Source of the DNA: Bradyrhizobium sp. BR13661
GTDB lineage: Bacteria > Pseudomonadota > Alphaproteobacteria > Rhizobiales > Xanthobacteraceae
NCBI RefSeq assembly: GCF_029892425.1
Contig: NZ_JARXWB010000007.1
Span: 186,001-250,000, forward strand
DNA: 64,000 nt
Direction of reading: 5' to 3'
This document shows positions 43,804 to 51,013 of this stretch, piece by piece. A program made the translations under genes and the position numbers. The notes under the pieces were generated by a model that ran no database searches, had not been told where the DNA came from, and saw only the letters and a program-made list of their open reading frames with translations. Numbering within the stretch: position 1 is the first letter of the stretch; each line of letters opens with the position of its first letter.

Positions 43804-43815
43804 GACGGTGATCAT
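43735..43815 (-). CDS. Aromatic leader peptide (26 aa) of the DAHP synthase gene
   Basis: The short ORF encodes MITVATSYFWYFSYD followed by SSLAAGGSRSI and a TAG stop. Codons 8-14 read Tyr-Phe-Trp-Tyr-Phe-Ser-Tyr, six aromatic residues in seven, covering all three end products of the pathway. There is no Shine-Dalgarno. The predicted -10 box ends 7 bases before the ATG, so the mRNA is probably leaderless. It senses aminoacylated tRNA supply by ribosome stalling; the peptide itself may have no further role, although trans-acting leader peptides are known in rhizobia. Confidence 0.82.
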   Translation of the reverse strand: MITVATSYFWYFSYDSSLAAGGSRSI

Positions 43816-43822
43816 GGGAGGC

Positions 43823-43851
43823 CATATAGCGTGCCGTTGGCGGCTTGTCAC
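43823..43851 (-). promoter_or_regulatory. Promoter for the aroG leader transcript
   Basis: On the minus strand, GTGACA (43851-43846) and TATATG (43828-43823) are separated by 17 bases. The leader peptide ATG follows after 7 bases, which places it at the predicted +1. Confidence 0.65.
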
Positions 43852-43883
43852 CCCCAAACCGGCTCGGTACGCAACGAGACCCC

Positions 43884-44462
43884 TCAGGTGTTGCTTTTGC
43901 GTGCCGCCAAGGCCATGCCGATCAGGGTCGCACCACCGAACAAAAGGTTGATACCGACGAGCACGCCGATGGCCCATTCCGCCGAGCTCGGCAGTCCCGT
44001 GATCACCATGAACGCAATCGCGATGTCGACGAGGCCCGAGACCAGGAGCCACGACCAGCGGCCGCTCAGCTCACGACGGTGCTCCAGCGCGTACATGATG
44101 GTCGTGACGCCCTCGGCAAGGAAATAGGCGCCGAGCACGATCGTCAGCGTCAGCACGGCCTGCATCGGACGCGCCAGCAGCAACATGCCGGCGAGCACGG
44201 CCAGTGCTGCCGAGATCAGCGACCACCAGAAGCCCGGCGTGGCGCGGGCCCAATAGGTCACGATCAATCCGCCGATGCCGCTGATCAGGAACATCCAGCC
44301 GAGAAAGATCGTGATGGCGAGGCTTGCGAGTGGCGGCAGGATCAGCGCGCCAATGCCGAGCACGGCGAGCAAGATGCCTTCGCACAGAAAGGCCTTCCAA
44401 TGCGCCTTCACCGTCTGACTCATCGCTGATTGCAGTCGTGAAAATTCCTCGGGCGATGTCAT
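43884..44462 (-). CDS. HdeD-like (DUF308) membrane protein
   Basis: A 192-residue protein with six hydrophobic helices of the HdeD acid-resistance membrane family. Duplicated helical pairs show LFLISGIGGLIVTYWARATPGFWWSLISAALAVLAGMLLLARP and VLGAYFLAEGVTTIMYALEHRRELSGRWSWLLVSGLVDI. The ATG at 44462 with GGAG 8 bases upstream is used. It precedes the aroG promoter on the same strand without sharing a function. Confidence 0.85.
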   Translation of the reverse strand: MTSPEEFSRLQSAMSQTVKAHWKAFLCEGILLAVLGIGALILPPLASLAITIFLGWMFLISGIGGLIVTYWARATPGFWWSLISAALAVLAGMLLLARPMQAVLTLTIVLGAYFLAEGVTTIMYALEHRRELSGRWSWLLVSGLVDIAIAFMVITGLPSSAEWAIGVLVGINLLFGGATLIGMALAARKSNT

Positions 44463-44532
44463 CGGCAAGCTCCAGATCGAAAAGATGTGCGCTCACTCTA
44501 GTACGCGCACGCCAGGCTTGCCATGCGGTGGA

Positions 44533-45573
44533 TCAACCGCCGCCGTGCGCGGACGAAAAACCATCACCAGTTGTGCGGATGCGGTTGCGGCCGAGCACGT
44601 AAATCGCGGTCGTAACGACCAGCAGCGCAAGGCCAAGCAGGATCGAGGTAAGACCGATCGGGATCAGCGCCAGCGTCAGATTGCGCTCGGGATTGATGAG
44701 CCAGTGATGGATCGAGGTCAGCACGAAGGCGAGGCCGAGGAAGCCGACGCCGCCACCGGCGAGCCACAGCGCCCACATCCGCCGCAGCTGGCTGAGCCGC
44801 TCCCGCGCGATGTCGGTGCGGGGCGCGTGGTGGCGCGCAACGCGGCGCACCAGGCGCATAGCAAAGGCGATCGAGCTGAAGCCGACCAGCAGGCTCGCGC
44901 CGCCCAGCCACATCCGCAAGTTGGGATCGAGATCCGGCATGCGCTGGAGCGTGAGCAGGGGAAAATCGAAGGCCGAATGCAGCGCCAGCGGGCCGGCGAA
45001 GATCAGCAGCCGGCTGGAGAGACGGGCCCAGTCGCGGTGATGGCGGTTCGCACCCAGCGCCGTGCCGGCGCGCGCGATCGTGAGGTAGGCGCCGGCGATG
45101 ATGCCAAGCGCGCCGTGGAAGGGTACGGTCAGCACGCTGCGCAGGGCCGCAAGCGACCGCCACATGTCGGCATGCTGCACGAGGTAAGCCAGGTTCTCAT
45201 ACGCCGCGAAGCCGAGGCCGACGGCGGCGCCATAAACCACCGTGTCCATCGGATTGGCGAAGGTTCGCCGCTTGGTCGAGGAGACCAGCACGATCGCGAT
45301 CACCTTGACCGCCTCCTCCGGCAGCGCGACGCCGAAGACCGAGTGCATGGCGAGCGCGGCCCAGGGATTGTCGGGCGCTGCGACCATCTTGACGAAAGGG
45401 GCCCGGGCGAGACCCAGCAGCGAAATGCTGGCAGCACCGAGCAGGAAGGCGGTCCAGACCTGGGCGGGCGGTCCAGGGCGCTCCTCGGCGGCAATGACGA
45501 GCCACAGCATCAGCAGCGCCGGGGCGATGGCGGCTGTTCCGATGACGGTGGGCAACGCTTCGATCAGGTACAT
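44533..45573 (-). CDS. PrsW-family intramembrane metalloprotease
   Basis: A 346-residue polytopic membrane protein of the PrsW family, which performs site-1 type cleavage of anti-sigma factors in Bacillus. The hallmark EExxK motif is Glu86-Glu87-Ala-Val-Lys90 in LPEEAVKVIA. Later membrane histidines (VPFHGALGIIAGAYL and LALHSAFDFPLL) complete the proposed metal site. No anti-sigma gene lies next to it, so its substrate is unknown. Confidence 0.88.
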   Translation of the reverse strand: MYLIEALPTVIGTAAIAPALLMLWLVIAAEERPGPPAQVWTAFLLGAASISLLGLARAPFVKMVAAPDNPWAALAMHSVFGVALPEEAVKVIAIVLVSSTKRRTFANPMDTVVYGAAVGLGFAAYENLAYLVQHADMWRSLAALRSVLTVPFHGALGIIAGAYLTIARAGTALGANRHHRDWARLSSRLLIFAGPLALHSAFDFPLLTLQRMPDLDPNLRMWLGGASLLVGFSSIAFAMRLVRRVARHHAPRTDIARERLSQLRRMWALWLAGGGVGFLGLAFVLTSIHHWLINPERNLTLALIPIGLTSILLGLALLVVTTAIYVLGRNRIRTTGDGFSSAHGGG

Positions 45574-45722
45574 TGACGCCGAAGATAGGTTCCGTTGGTC
45601 CGCTTATCCACGGTTTCCCGATGCGACCATCTGTCATGCGTTCGCTGTCCCGTTGCTTAACAATTCGGACAGCTGGCGTTCATCAAGACCCGACAGCGCA
45701 GAATACGAGGACAATCAACCGC

Positions 45723-45902
45723 ATGACAGAGCCATTTCGTCGTCAACGGCAACGCTTGCGCAACGTCGCGGGATCGCAATTGATGCGTCAGATCAAGGCA
45801 GTAGGTCAGTTTCTTCGATTGATGACGCACGTGTGCGAGCGGCGAGTCCAGCGCCGGGATTACCTCCCTCCGGACGCTGTCGAGGCGGTTCGAGCGGCCT
45901 AA
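45723..45902 (+). CDS. Possible small basic protein
   Basis: A 59-residue Arg/Gln-rich ORF (MTEPFRRQRQRLRNVAGSQL...) starts at an ATG with GAGG about 12 bases upstream, an unusually long spacing. It ends with YLPPDAVEAVRAA. It overlaps the end of the opposite small gene by four bases. No family is recognised, and the support is the start context and lack of any other gene in the stretch. Confidence 0.35.
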   Translation: MTEPFRRQRQRLRNVAGSQLMRQIKAVGQFLRLMTHVCERRVQRRDYLPPDAVEAVRAA

Positions 45903-46054
45903 TCACGCTTCATCGTACCCCCGCGGGGGCGCGACGCAGCCCGGTGGGCTCGCACCTGCTCCAGCTCCCAGAGGGCGCGAATGAGGCAGGTGCCGAGGCA
46001 AGAGACGATGAGCAGCAGCAGGAAGGCCTGGTCGGCGGGAGGGATGTATATCAT
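45899..46054 (-). CDS. Small single-helix membrane protein (51 aa)
   Basis: This short ORF encodes MIYIPPADQAFLLLLIVSCL, then GTCLIRALWELEQVRAHRAA and a basic tail ending in MKRD. The layout (short acidic/Pro N-terminus, one 17-20 residue hydrophobic helix with two Cys, amphipathic basic tail) is typical of real small membrane proteins and unlikely for a random GC-rich frame. There is no clear Shine-Dalgarno. It is tail-to-tail with the possible gene at 45723-45902. Confidence 0.5.
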   Translation of the reverse strand: MIYIPPADQAFLLLLIVSCLGTCLIRALWELEQVRAHRAASRPRGGTMKRD

Positions 46055-46193
46055 GGCGCTGATCAAGCAACGCGCATGCCATGCGTTCCAGAGGTCGCGT
46101 GCGTAACGCGCAGTCGGGCCCTACGCAAAATGTTGCTTGTGCGTGCCGGAATCGCCGGCCCTGGCAGATTTGCCGTGGCGGGCTTTCCCGGGC

Positions 46194-46451
46194 TCAATGG
46201 GTGGTGAAGGGCGGCGGTGCCTCGGGCGCGACGTCGAAGGATCCGAGATGAAATTCCTCGCTCGTGCTCTCGTCCGGCTCGGAATGGTGGGTGAGAAGCG
46301 TGAACGCGGCCTGCGGATATTGCTTCCAGATATCCAGATCGCCGGCCGTGATCGTCAGCCAGCCGAACGTGTACATGTAGCGCCCTGGCTCGGTAACCCG
46401 GCCAACCCTATCCCAGGTGACCTTATCGACTATGATCCTCTCGACTGCCAT
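46194..46451 (-). CDS. Small hypothetical protein
   Basis: An 85-residue soluble protein (MAVERIIVDKVTWDRVGRVTEPGRYMYTFG...). The ATG at 46451 has GGGGGACCGA immediately upstream and is preferred to the in-frame ATG at 46484, which has none. The ordered sequence with WLTITAGDLDIWKQYPQAAFTLL and an acidic end looks like a true folded protein. No function is recognised. Confidence 0.7.
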   Translation of the reverse strand: MAVERIIVDKVTWDRVGRVTEPGRYMYTFGWLTITAGDLDIWKQYPQAAFTLLTHHSEPDESTSEEFHLGSFDVAPEAPPPFTTH

Positions 46452-46588
46452 TCGGTCCCCCGATCGCAAGTCTGCAAATGACATCTTGGCGTAAGGCCCA
46501 GACCGTCAAAAGCTGATCCCGCAATGGGGCCGCGTTAGGGCAGCGATGCGGAAGCAAGACGGCCGCAACGCGGCCGTCGCCTGTCGGT

Positions 46589-47596
46589 TCAGCCCGTCGT
46601 CGAAGCCGCCTCCGCCTCGGACGCCAGCTCCAGTTGACGGTGCGAGGCGTGGAAGACGTCGTGGACGAGACCGATTTTCTCCATGCCCAGAATGATCAGG
46701 CCATTGAGATCGATCTCCCACCAGGCGTGCGAGATATAGGCGTCCCGCGGGAAGCGGTGATGGTTGTTGTGCAGACCCTCGCCGAAGGTGAGGATCGTCG
46801 TCACGAACTCGTTGGTCGAGGCGTCGTCGACCTCGAAGCGGCGATAGCCGTAAGCGTGGCAGACCGAGCCGGTGAGCTGGCTGGTGAGGATCAGCAGATA
46901 GGCGCGGAGCAGGCCGGAGAACAGTACGCAGCCGATCATGGTGTGCACGCCACCGAAGGTGTAGCCGACCACGGCGGGGATGAAGACGGCAGACATGCCG
47001 TACCAGACCCAGCGCGTGCGAACGAAGAACATCGCTATGGGATCGGCGAGGATGTCCTTGGCGTAATATTCGTTGTCCGTGGTCGCCTGGTCGAACACCC
47101 AGCTGCCTTGCGCGTGCAGGAAGCCCTTGAGCGCACTGACGTAGCGATTGCCGAAGCCATCGAACTGCGGGCTGTGCGGGTCGCCGACATCGTCGGCGTA
47201 GAGGTGGTGGCGGCGGTGATTGGCGACCCATTTGGCGATCGAGCCCTGGATCGCCATCTGTGCGATGGCACAGAAGAAGACGCGCATGATCGGGCCGGTG
47301 CGAAAGCTGCGATGGACGAACAGGCGATGCATTCCGGCACCGATGCCGAACGTGGTCAGTGCGAACATCCAAGCGAATGTAAACAGCTCGACCTTGCCGA
47401 CGCCCTGCGTGACGGCCCAGATGATGCCAGCGGCAGCGCCGACATAGAGAATGCCAAGGAGGAGGTAGCTCTCGCGCAGCTTGGCCCGAACGAGCGGGCC
47501 TTCGGTGATCACGCCTGGCGGAAGCTGCGGCTTGGCCGCGGTGGCGGTGCTCTGGACGATTTCTGCCGGGGTCAGCTCGGCATCTGCGATGGACAT
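46589..47596 (-). CDS. Acyl-CoA/fatty-acid desaturase
   Basis: A 335-residue membrane diiron desaturase related to delta-9 acyl-CoA desaturases. The three histidine boxes are complete: His90-RLFV-His95, His127-RR-His130-His131 and His276-NN-His279-His280. Four hydrophobic segments flank them. GGAAG 6 bases before the ATG at 47596 supports this start over 47650. It introduces a double bond into saturated acyl chains, affecting membrane fluidity. Confidence 0.92.
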   Translation of the reverse strand: MSIADAELTPAEIVQSTATAAKPQLPPGVITEGPLVRAKLRESYLLLGILYVGAAAGIIWAVTQGVGKVELFTFAWMFALTTFGIGAGMHRLFVHRSFRTGPIMRVFFCAIAQMAIQGSIAKWVANHRRHHLYADDVGDPHSPQFDGFGNRYVSALKGFLHAQGSWVFDQATTDNEYYAKDILADPIAMFFVRTRWVWYGMSAVFIPAVVGYTFGGVHTMIGCVLFSGLLRAYLLILTSQLTGSVCHAYGYRRFEVDDASTNEFVTTILTFGEGLHNNHHRFPRDAYISHAWWEIDLNGLIILGMEKIGLVHDVFHASHRQLELASEAEAASTTG

Positions 47597-47713
47597 TCCG
47601 GGACTTCCAATACTCAGGCCCGCAATGATTGCGGACGTACCGGCACACACCCTATCGCGCAGGAGGCCCTACCTCCAGCCTTTAGTTAAGAAAGAGTTAA
47701 GATTGAGCCGGCG

Positions 47714-48340
47714 TCAGGCCGGCTGCGGCACTGCCTGGCGCACGACCAGGCGGACGAGGTCGTCCCGCTCCTGCTTCTCGGCGAACTTCACGGCAAAGCC
47801 GTTGTCGAACTTGCGGATGACGCGTCCGACACATGCGCCGACCGCAAGTGGGGTTCCTAGCGGTGGGTCATATTCGCAGGAGATCGCGACGCCGGCCGTG
47901 GAGACATCGATGATAAAGCAGGAATGGATGCTGCCGTCGGCGAGCGTCATGATGGTGTGGGATGCTTGCGGAACGAAGCGGGCGTCGCGCCGCAGCTCTT
48001 TGATGCTGTCGTCTTTCTGCTTTTTCTCGAGCCAGGTCAGCTTCTCCGACATCCAGGCGCGGCGCGCTCGCGTCATGTCGAGCTCCATCAGAAAGCCGGA
48101 TTTCAACGTGGCGCTGATGGTGCACTGGAATTCGCCGAAGTCCTGGAAATACGAGGTCACGCGCTCGCCGATCTTGCCGACGACCGGCACGTCAACGATC
48201 ATGCGGAACGGCGACACGCGCTTGGTACGACAAGCGAATTGGCGCAGCCTGCCCTCGCAATCGTACCAGCGGTGGAGCGAATAGCTGCCCGTCACGTTCA
48301 CTTCCACTGCACGCTGCCTGAGGAACTCTGCGACGGACAT
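47714..48340 (-). CDS. PilZ-domain protein
   Basis: A 208-residue cytoplasmic protein whose C-terminal half is a PilZ domain, the c-di-GMP receptor fold. The binding motifs are ELRRDARF (the RxxxR element, near residue 117) and IDVSTAGVAI (the D/NxSxxG element). The N-terminal half (RTKRVSPFRMIVDVPVVGKIGERVTSYFQDFGEFQ) looks like a second degenerate PilZ barrel. Loss of charged residues there suggests only the C-terminal domain binds nucleotide. Probable role in motility or surface polysaccharide control. Confidence 0.85.
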   Translation of the reverse strand: MSVAEFLRQRAVEVNVTGSYSLHRWYDCEGRLRQFACRTKRVSPFRMIVDVPVVGKIGERVTSYFQDFGEFQCTISATLKSGFLMELDMTRARRAWMSEKLTWLEKKQKDDSIKELRRDARFVPQASHTIMTLADGSIHSCFIIDVSTAGVAISCEYDPPLGTPLAVGACVGRVIRKFDNGFAVKFAEKQERDDLVRLVVRQAVPQPA

Positions 48341-48537
48341 TGGCTGCCAGATTGTGTTTCGGATTGTTTCCGTAATTTCACGGTAGCAGTCAAATTCTAA
48401 GCAAGTGATACTGGCACTCCGAAGCAGGGGTAAATTTCCGGTAAATGACCGGGTCAGTAATGTCCCGGAGAAGGCAGCAAGACGTCCCGTTTATCGGGTG
48501 AGTGCATTCACAACCACGTCATTGCGAGAGTGGCGGC

Positions 48538-49179
48538 TTACGGACATTTGACGCGGCCTTGCTCGCTTGACCTGAACGGCGGTGAGCCCAGGCCGTCCGA
48601 CCTGATCTCCCATCCGAACCACGGAAGAGCGGTCCGCACCGCGAGCGTCGCGATGGTTTCGATGATGGCGAAAGCCAGTGCAACCCCTGCGATGAATGAC
48701 CAGGATGGCTCTGCCGGAGGCATCCATGGCGCGAGCCAGATCGGGACGAAGCCTCGCAACGACACGAGCAGCGCGAACCATCCGAACAGGGAGACGAAGC
48801 CCTTGATGATCCGGGGGCCGATCGCGTCGGGCTCGAGCCGGATCCCGATCGTTGCGAGCGCGCTCTCGATGCGTTCGCCATCGGTCAGGAAGATGAACGC
48901 CCCGATGTAAAGAGGGACGGGCGAACGGAAAATGAGCGCGATGATGCCAGACAGGACGGCGTAGCCGTAGGCGTCGCGGAGAATGTCCCAGCCGCTTGCG
49001 CGCGATGATCCCGCCATCTCGGCCTGGGCCCGCGCGGCCTGAGGCTGCAGGACCGATCTGGCGCGCGCCATGTGCTCCAGCATTTTGGCGCGCCGCTCCG
49101 GAGCGTGTGCAGGCGCACGATAGATCCAGGCCGGAGGCGCGCCAGACTGGCTGTCCGAGGTATATTTGCGCTGCTCCAT
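48538..49179 (-). CDS. Hypothetical membrane protein
   Basis: A 213-residue protein with a basic cytoplasmic N-terminus (~70 residues, MEQRKYTSDSQSG...) and about four hydrophobic helices (YGYAVLSGIIALIFRSPVPLYIGAFIFL, GFVSLFGWFALLVSLRGFVPIWLAPW, SFIAGVALAFAIIETIATLAV). The ATG at 49179 is chosen because the reading frame beyond it codes for low-complexity Arg/Pro residues. I recognise no family. Confidence 0.65.
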   Translation of the reverse strand: MEQRKYTSDSQSGAPPAWIYRAPAHAPERRAKMLEHMARARSVLQPQAARAQAEMAGSSRASGWDILRDAYGYAVLSGIIALIFRSPVPLYIGAFIFLTDGERIESALATIGIRLEPDAIGPRIIKGFVSLFGWFALLVSLRGFVPIWLAPWMPPAEPSWSFIAGVALAFAIIETIATLAVRTALPWFGWEIRSDGLGSPPFRSSEQGRVKCP

Positions 49180-49550
49180 GAGCCTAACGAGCCCCTTCGA
49201 CAAGCGATCCCCTTGCGGCGGCCGATGCTGTTTCCTTGACATTGGTCGGAGACGAGGGGCGGGGAGGTTCACGCCGGAATGCGATTCATTCGCAGCCTGG
49301 TGGGCTGGCTGCCGGCGTCGTTGGCCGGCACCTGTTCCTGCGCCCGGTACAAGACCTATGCGGTCATCTTCCGATAAGGTCCGCCAACGACGTTTCTGTT
49401 GATCTCGCTCCCCAGTTGGGCTTGAGTGCCGACAAGGTCGGGGGGGACCAATTTGATGTTTGTTTTCACGGCCGCAGCGCATTGCGTCGGTGCGTTCGAC
49501 TTCGCTGTCAATTCTCGTTCGAGCGGGCTCGATGAGGCCCGTGCCTTGTC
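49180..49550. other. Intergenic region between divergent genes
   Basis: About 370 bases between the minus-strand membrane protein and the plus-strand transferase. Short open frames here have no good starts. TTGACA is present near 49236 without a matching -10 box. I see no repeat, tRNA or terminator. Confidence 0.4.
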
Positions 49551-51002
49551 ATGGACCTGACCGTCAAGGCTGGCTGCCTGTCTCCGCGAAAAGCAGGCAT
49601 TCTCGATCACGCCGAACGTATCGCCACGGATCGCGTCGCATGGCGCGCGAAAAACAGCTTTTTCCACGACGAGGATGAGCGCTATCTGCGGTTTCTGATC
49701 CCGCCCGGAAGTCGCGTGCTCGAAATCGGATGCGGCGTTGGCGATACGCTCGCGGGCCTCGCGCCGTCATACGGCGTTGGGGTCGATTTCTGCAGCAAGC
49801 AGATCGCGATCGCGCGGCAGCGTCATCCCGATCTCACTTTCGTCGAAGGCGATGCCGAGGAGCCCACGACGATCGATGCGCTGCAAGGTCCGTTCGACTA
49901 CATCCTCGTCCTCGATACGATCGGCTCGCTCGAGGATTGCCAGAAATTCATCGCCCAGCTGCATCCGCTCTGCACGCGGGATACGCGCCTGGTCATCGGC
50001 TATTTCTCGCATCTCTGGTACCCGGTGCTGAAATTCGCCGAGCTCGTCGGCCTGCGAATGCCGCAGCCGGAGCAGAACGTGCTGTCGCCTTCGGACTTGC
50101 GCAGCCTTGCCAAGCTTGCGGATTTCGATCCGGTGAAATCGGAGCAGCGTGTGCTTTCGCCGGTCCGGATGTTCGGGCTCGGGCGTTTTCTCAATCGTTT
50201 CGTCAGCGTGCTGCCGGGGATTCGCCAGCTGTCGCTTCGACATTATCTGGTCGCGCGCTCCAGCCGCAGGGCGAGGGAAGATTTCGCATCTGCCACGGTG
50301 GTTGTCCCGGCGCGCAACGAGCGGGGGAATATCGAGCCGGCCGTGCTGCGCATTCCCGACTTTTGCAGCGACATCGAGATCATTTTCATCGAAGGCCACA
50401 GTCAGGACGGCACCTTCGAGGAAATGGAGCGGGTCAAGCAGGCGCACCCCACCAAGGACATCAAGGTGATGCGCCAGCCCGGCAAGGGCAAGGCTGATGC
50501 CGTCTTCACGGCGTTCGACGCCGCGCGCGGCGATGTGCTGATCATTCTGGACGCCGACCTGACCATGCCGCCGGAGCAGCTTCCAAAATTTGCCGAGGCG
50601 CTGCGGTCCGGCAAAGGCGAGTTCATCAATGGCTCGCGCCTGGTCTATCCCATGGATGAAGGCGCGATGCGCTTCCTCAACCTGATCGCCAACAAGATCT
50701 TTTCCTATCTGTTCTCCTGGCTGCTCAATCAGCGCTACACGGACACGCTGTGCGGCACCAAGGTTCTGCGCCGTAGCGACTATCAGCGCCTGAAGGCCGG
50801 CAAGGCCTATTTCGGTGACTTCGATCCGTTCGGCGATTTCGACCTGATTTTCGGCGCATCCAAGCTCAACCTGAAATCCGTGGACCTTCCGATCCGCTAC
50901 GCCGCGCGCACCTATGGCGAGACGCAGATCTCGAGGTTTCGCCACGGCTGGATGCTGCTGAAGATGGTGGCTTTCGCCTTCCTCAAGATCAAGGCGATCT
51001 AG
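49551..51002 (+). CDS. Fused SAM methyltransferase - family 2 glycosyltransferase
   Basis: A 483-residue two-domain protein. Residues ~50-235 form a class I methyltransferase with motif I VLEIGCGVGDTLAGL (56-70) and a typical second motif VEGDAEEP. Residues ~248-483 form a GT-A family 2 glycosyltransferase (SATVVVPARNERGNIEPAV, DADLTMPPEQLP with Asp334-x-Asp336, GTKVLRRSDY), resembling polyprenyl-phosphate sugar transferases. The fusion suggests methylation and transfer on the same lipid-linked or glycan substrate. It is followed after 11 bases by a membrane glycosyltransferase-like gene. Confidence 0.88.
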   Translation: MDLTVKAGCLSPRKAGILDHAERIATDRVAWRAKNSFFHDEDERYLRFLIPPGSRVLEIGCGVGDTLAGLAPSYGVGVDFCSKQIAIARQRHPDLTFVEGDAEEPTTIDALQGPFDYILVLDTIGSLEDCQKFIAQLHPLCTRDTRLVIGYFSHLWYPVLKFAELVGLRMPQPEQNVLSPSDLRSLAKLADFDPVKSEQRVLSPVRMFGLGRFLNRFVSVLPGIRQLSLRHYLVARSSRRAREDFASATVVVPARNERGNIEPAVLRIPDFCSDIEIIFIEGHSQDGTFEEMERVKQAHPTKDIKVMRQPGKGKADAVFTAFDAARGDVLIILDADLTMPPEQLPKFAEALRSGKGEFINGSRLVYPMDEGAMRFLNLIANKIFSYLFSWLLNQRYTDTLCGTKVLRRSDYQRLKAGKAYFGDFDPFGDFDLIFGASKLNLKSVDLPIRYAARTYGETQISRFRHGWMLLKMVAFAFLKIKAI

Positions 51003-51013
51003 GCCCGCGCAAG

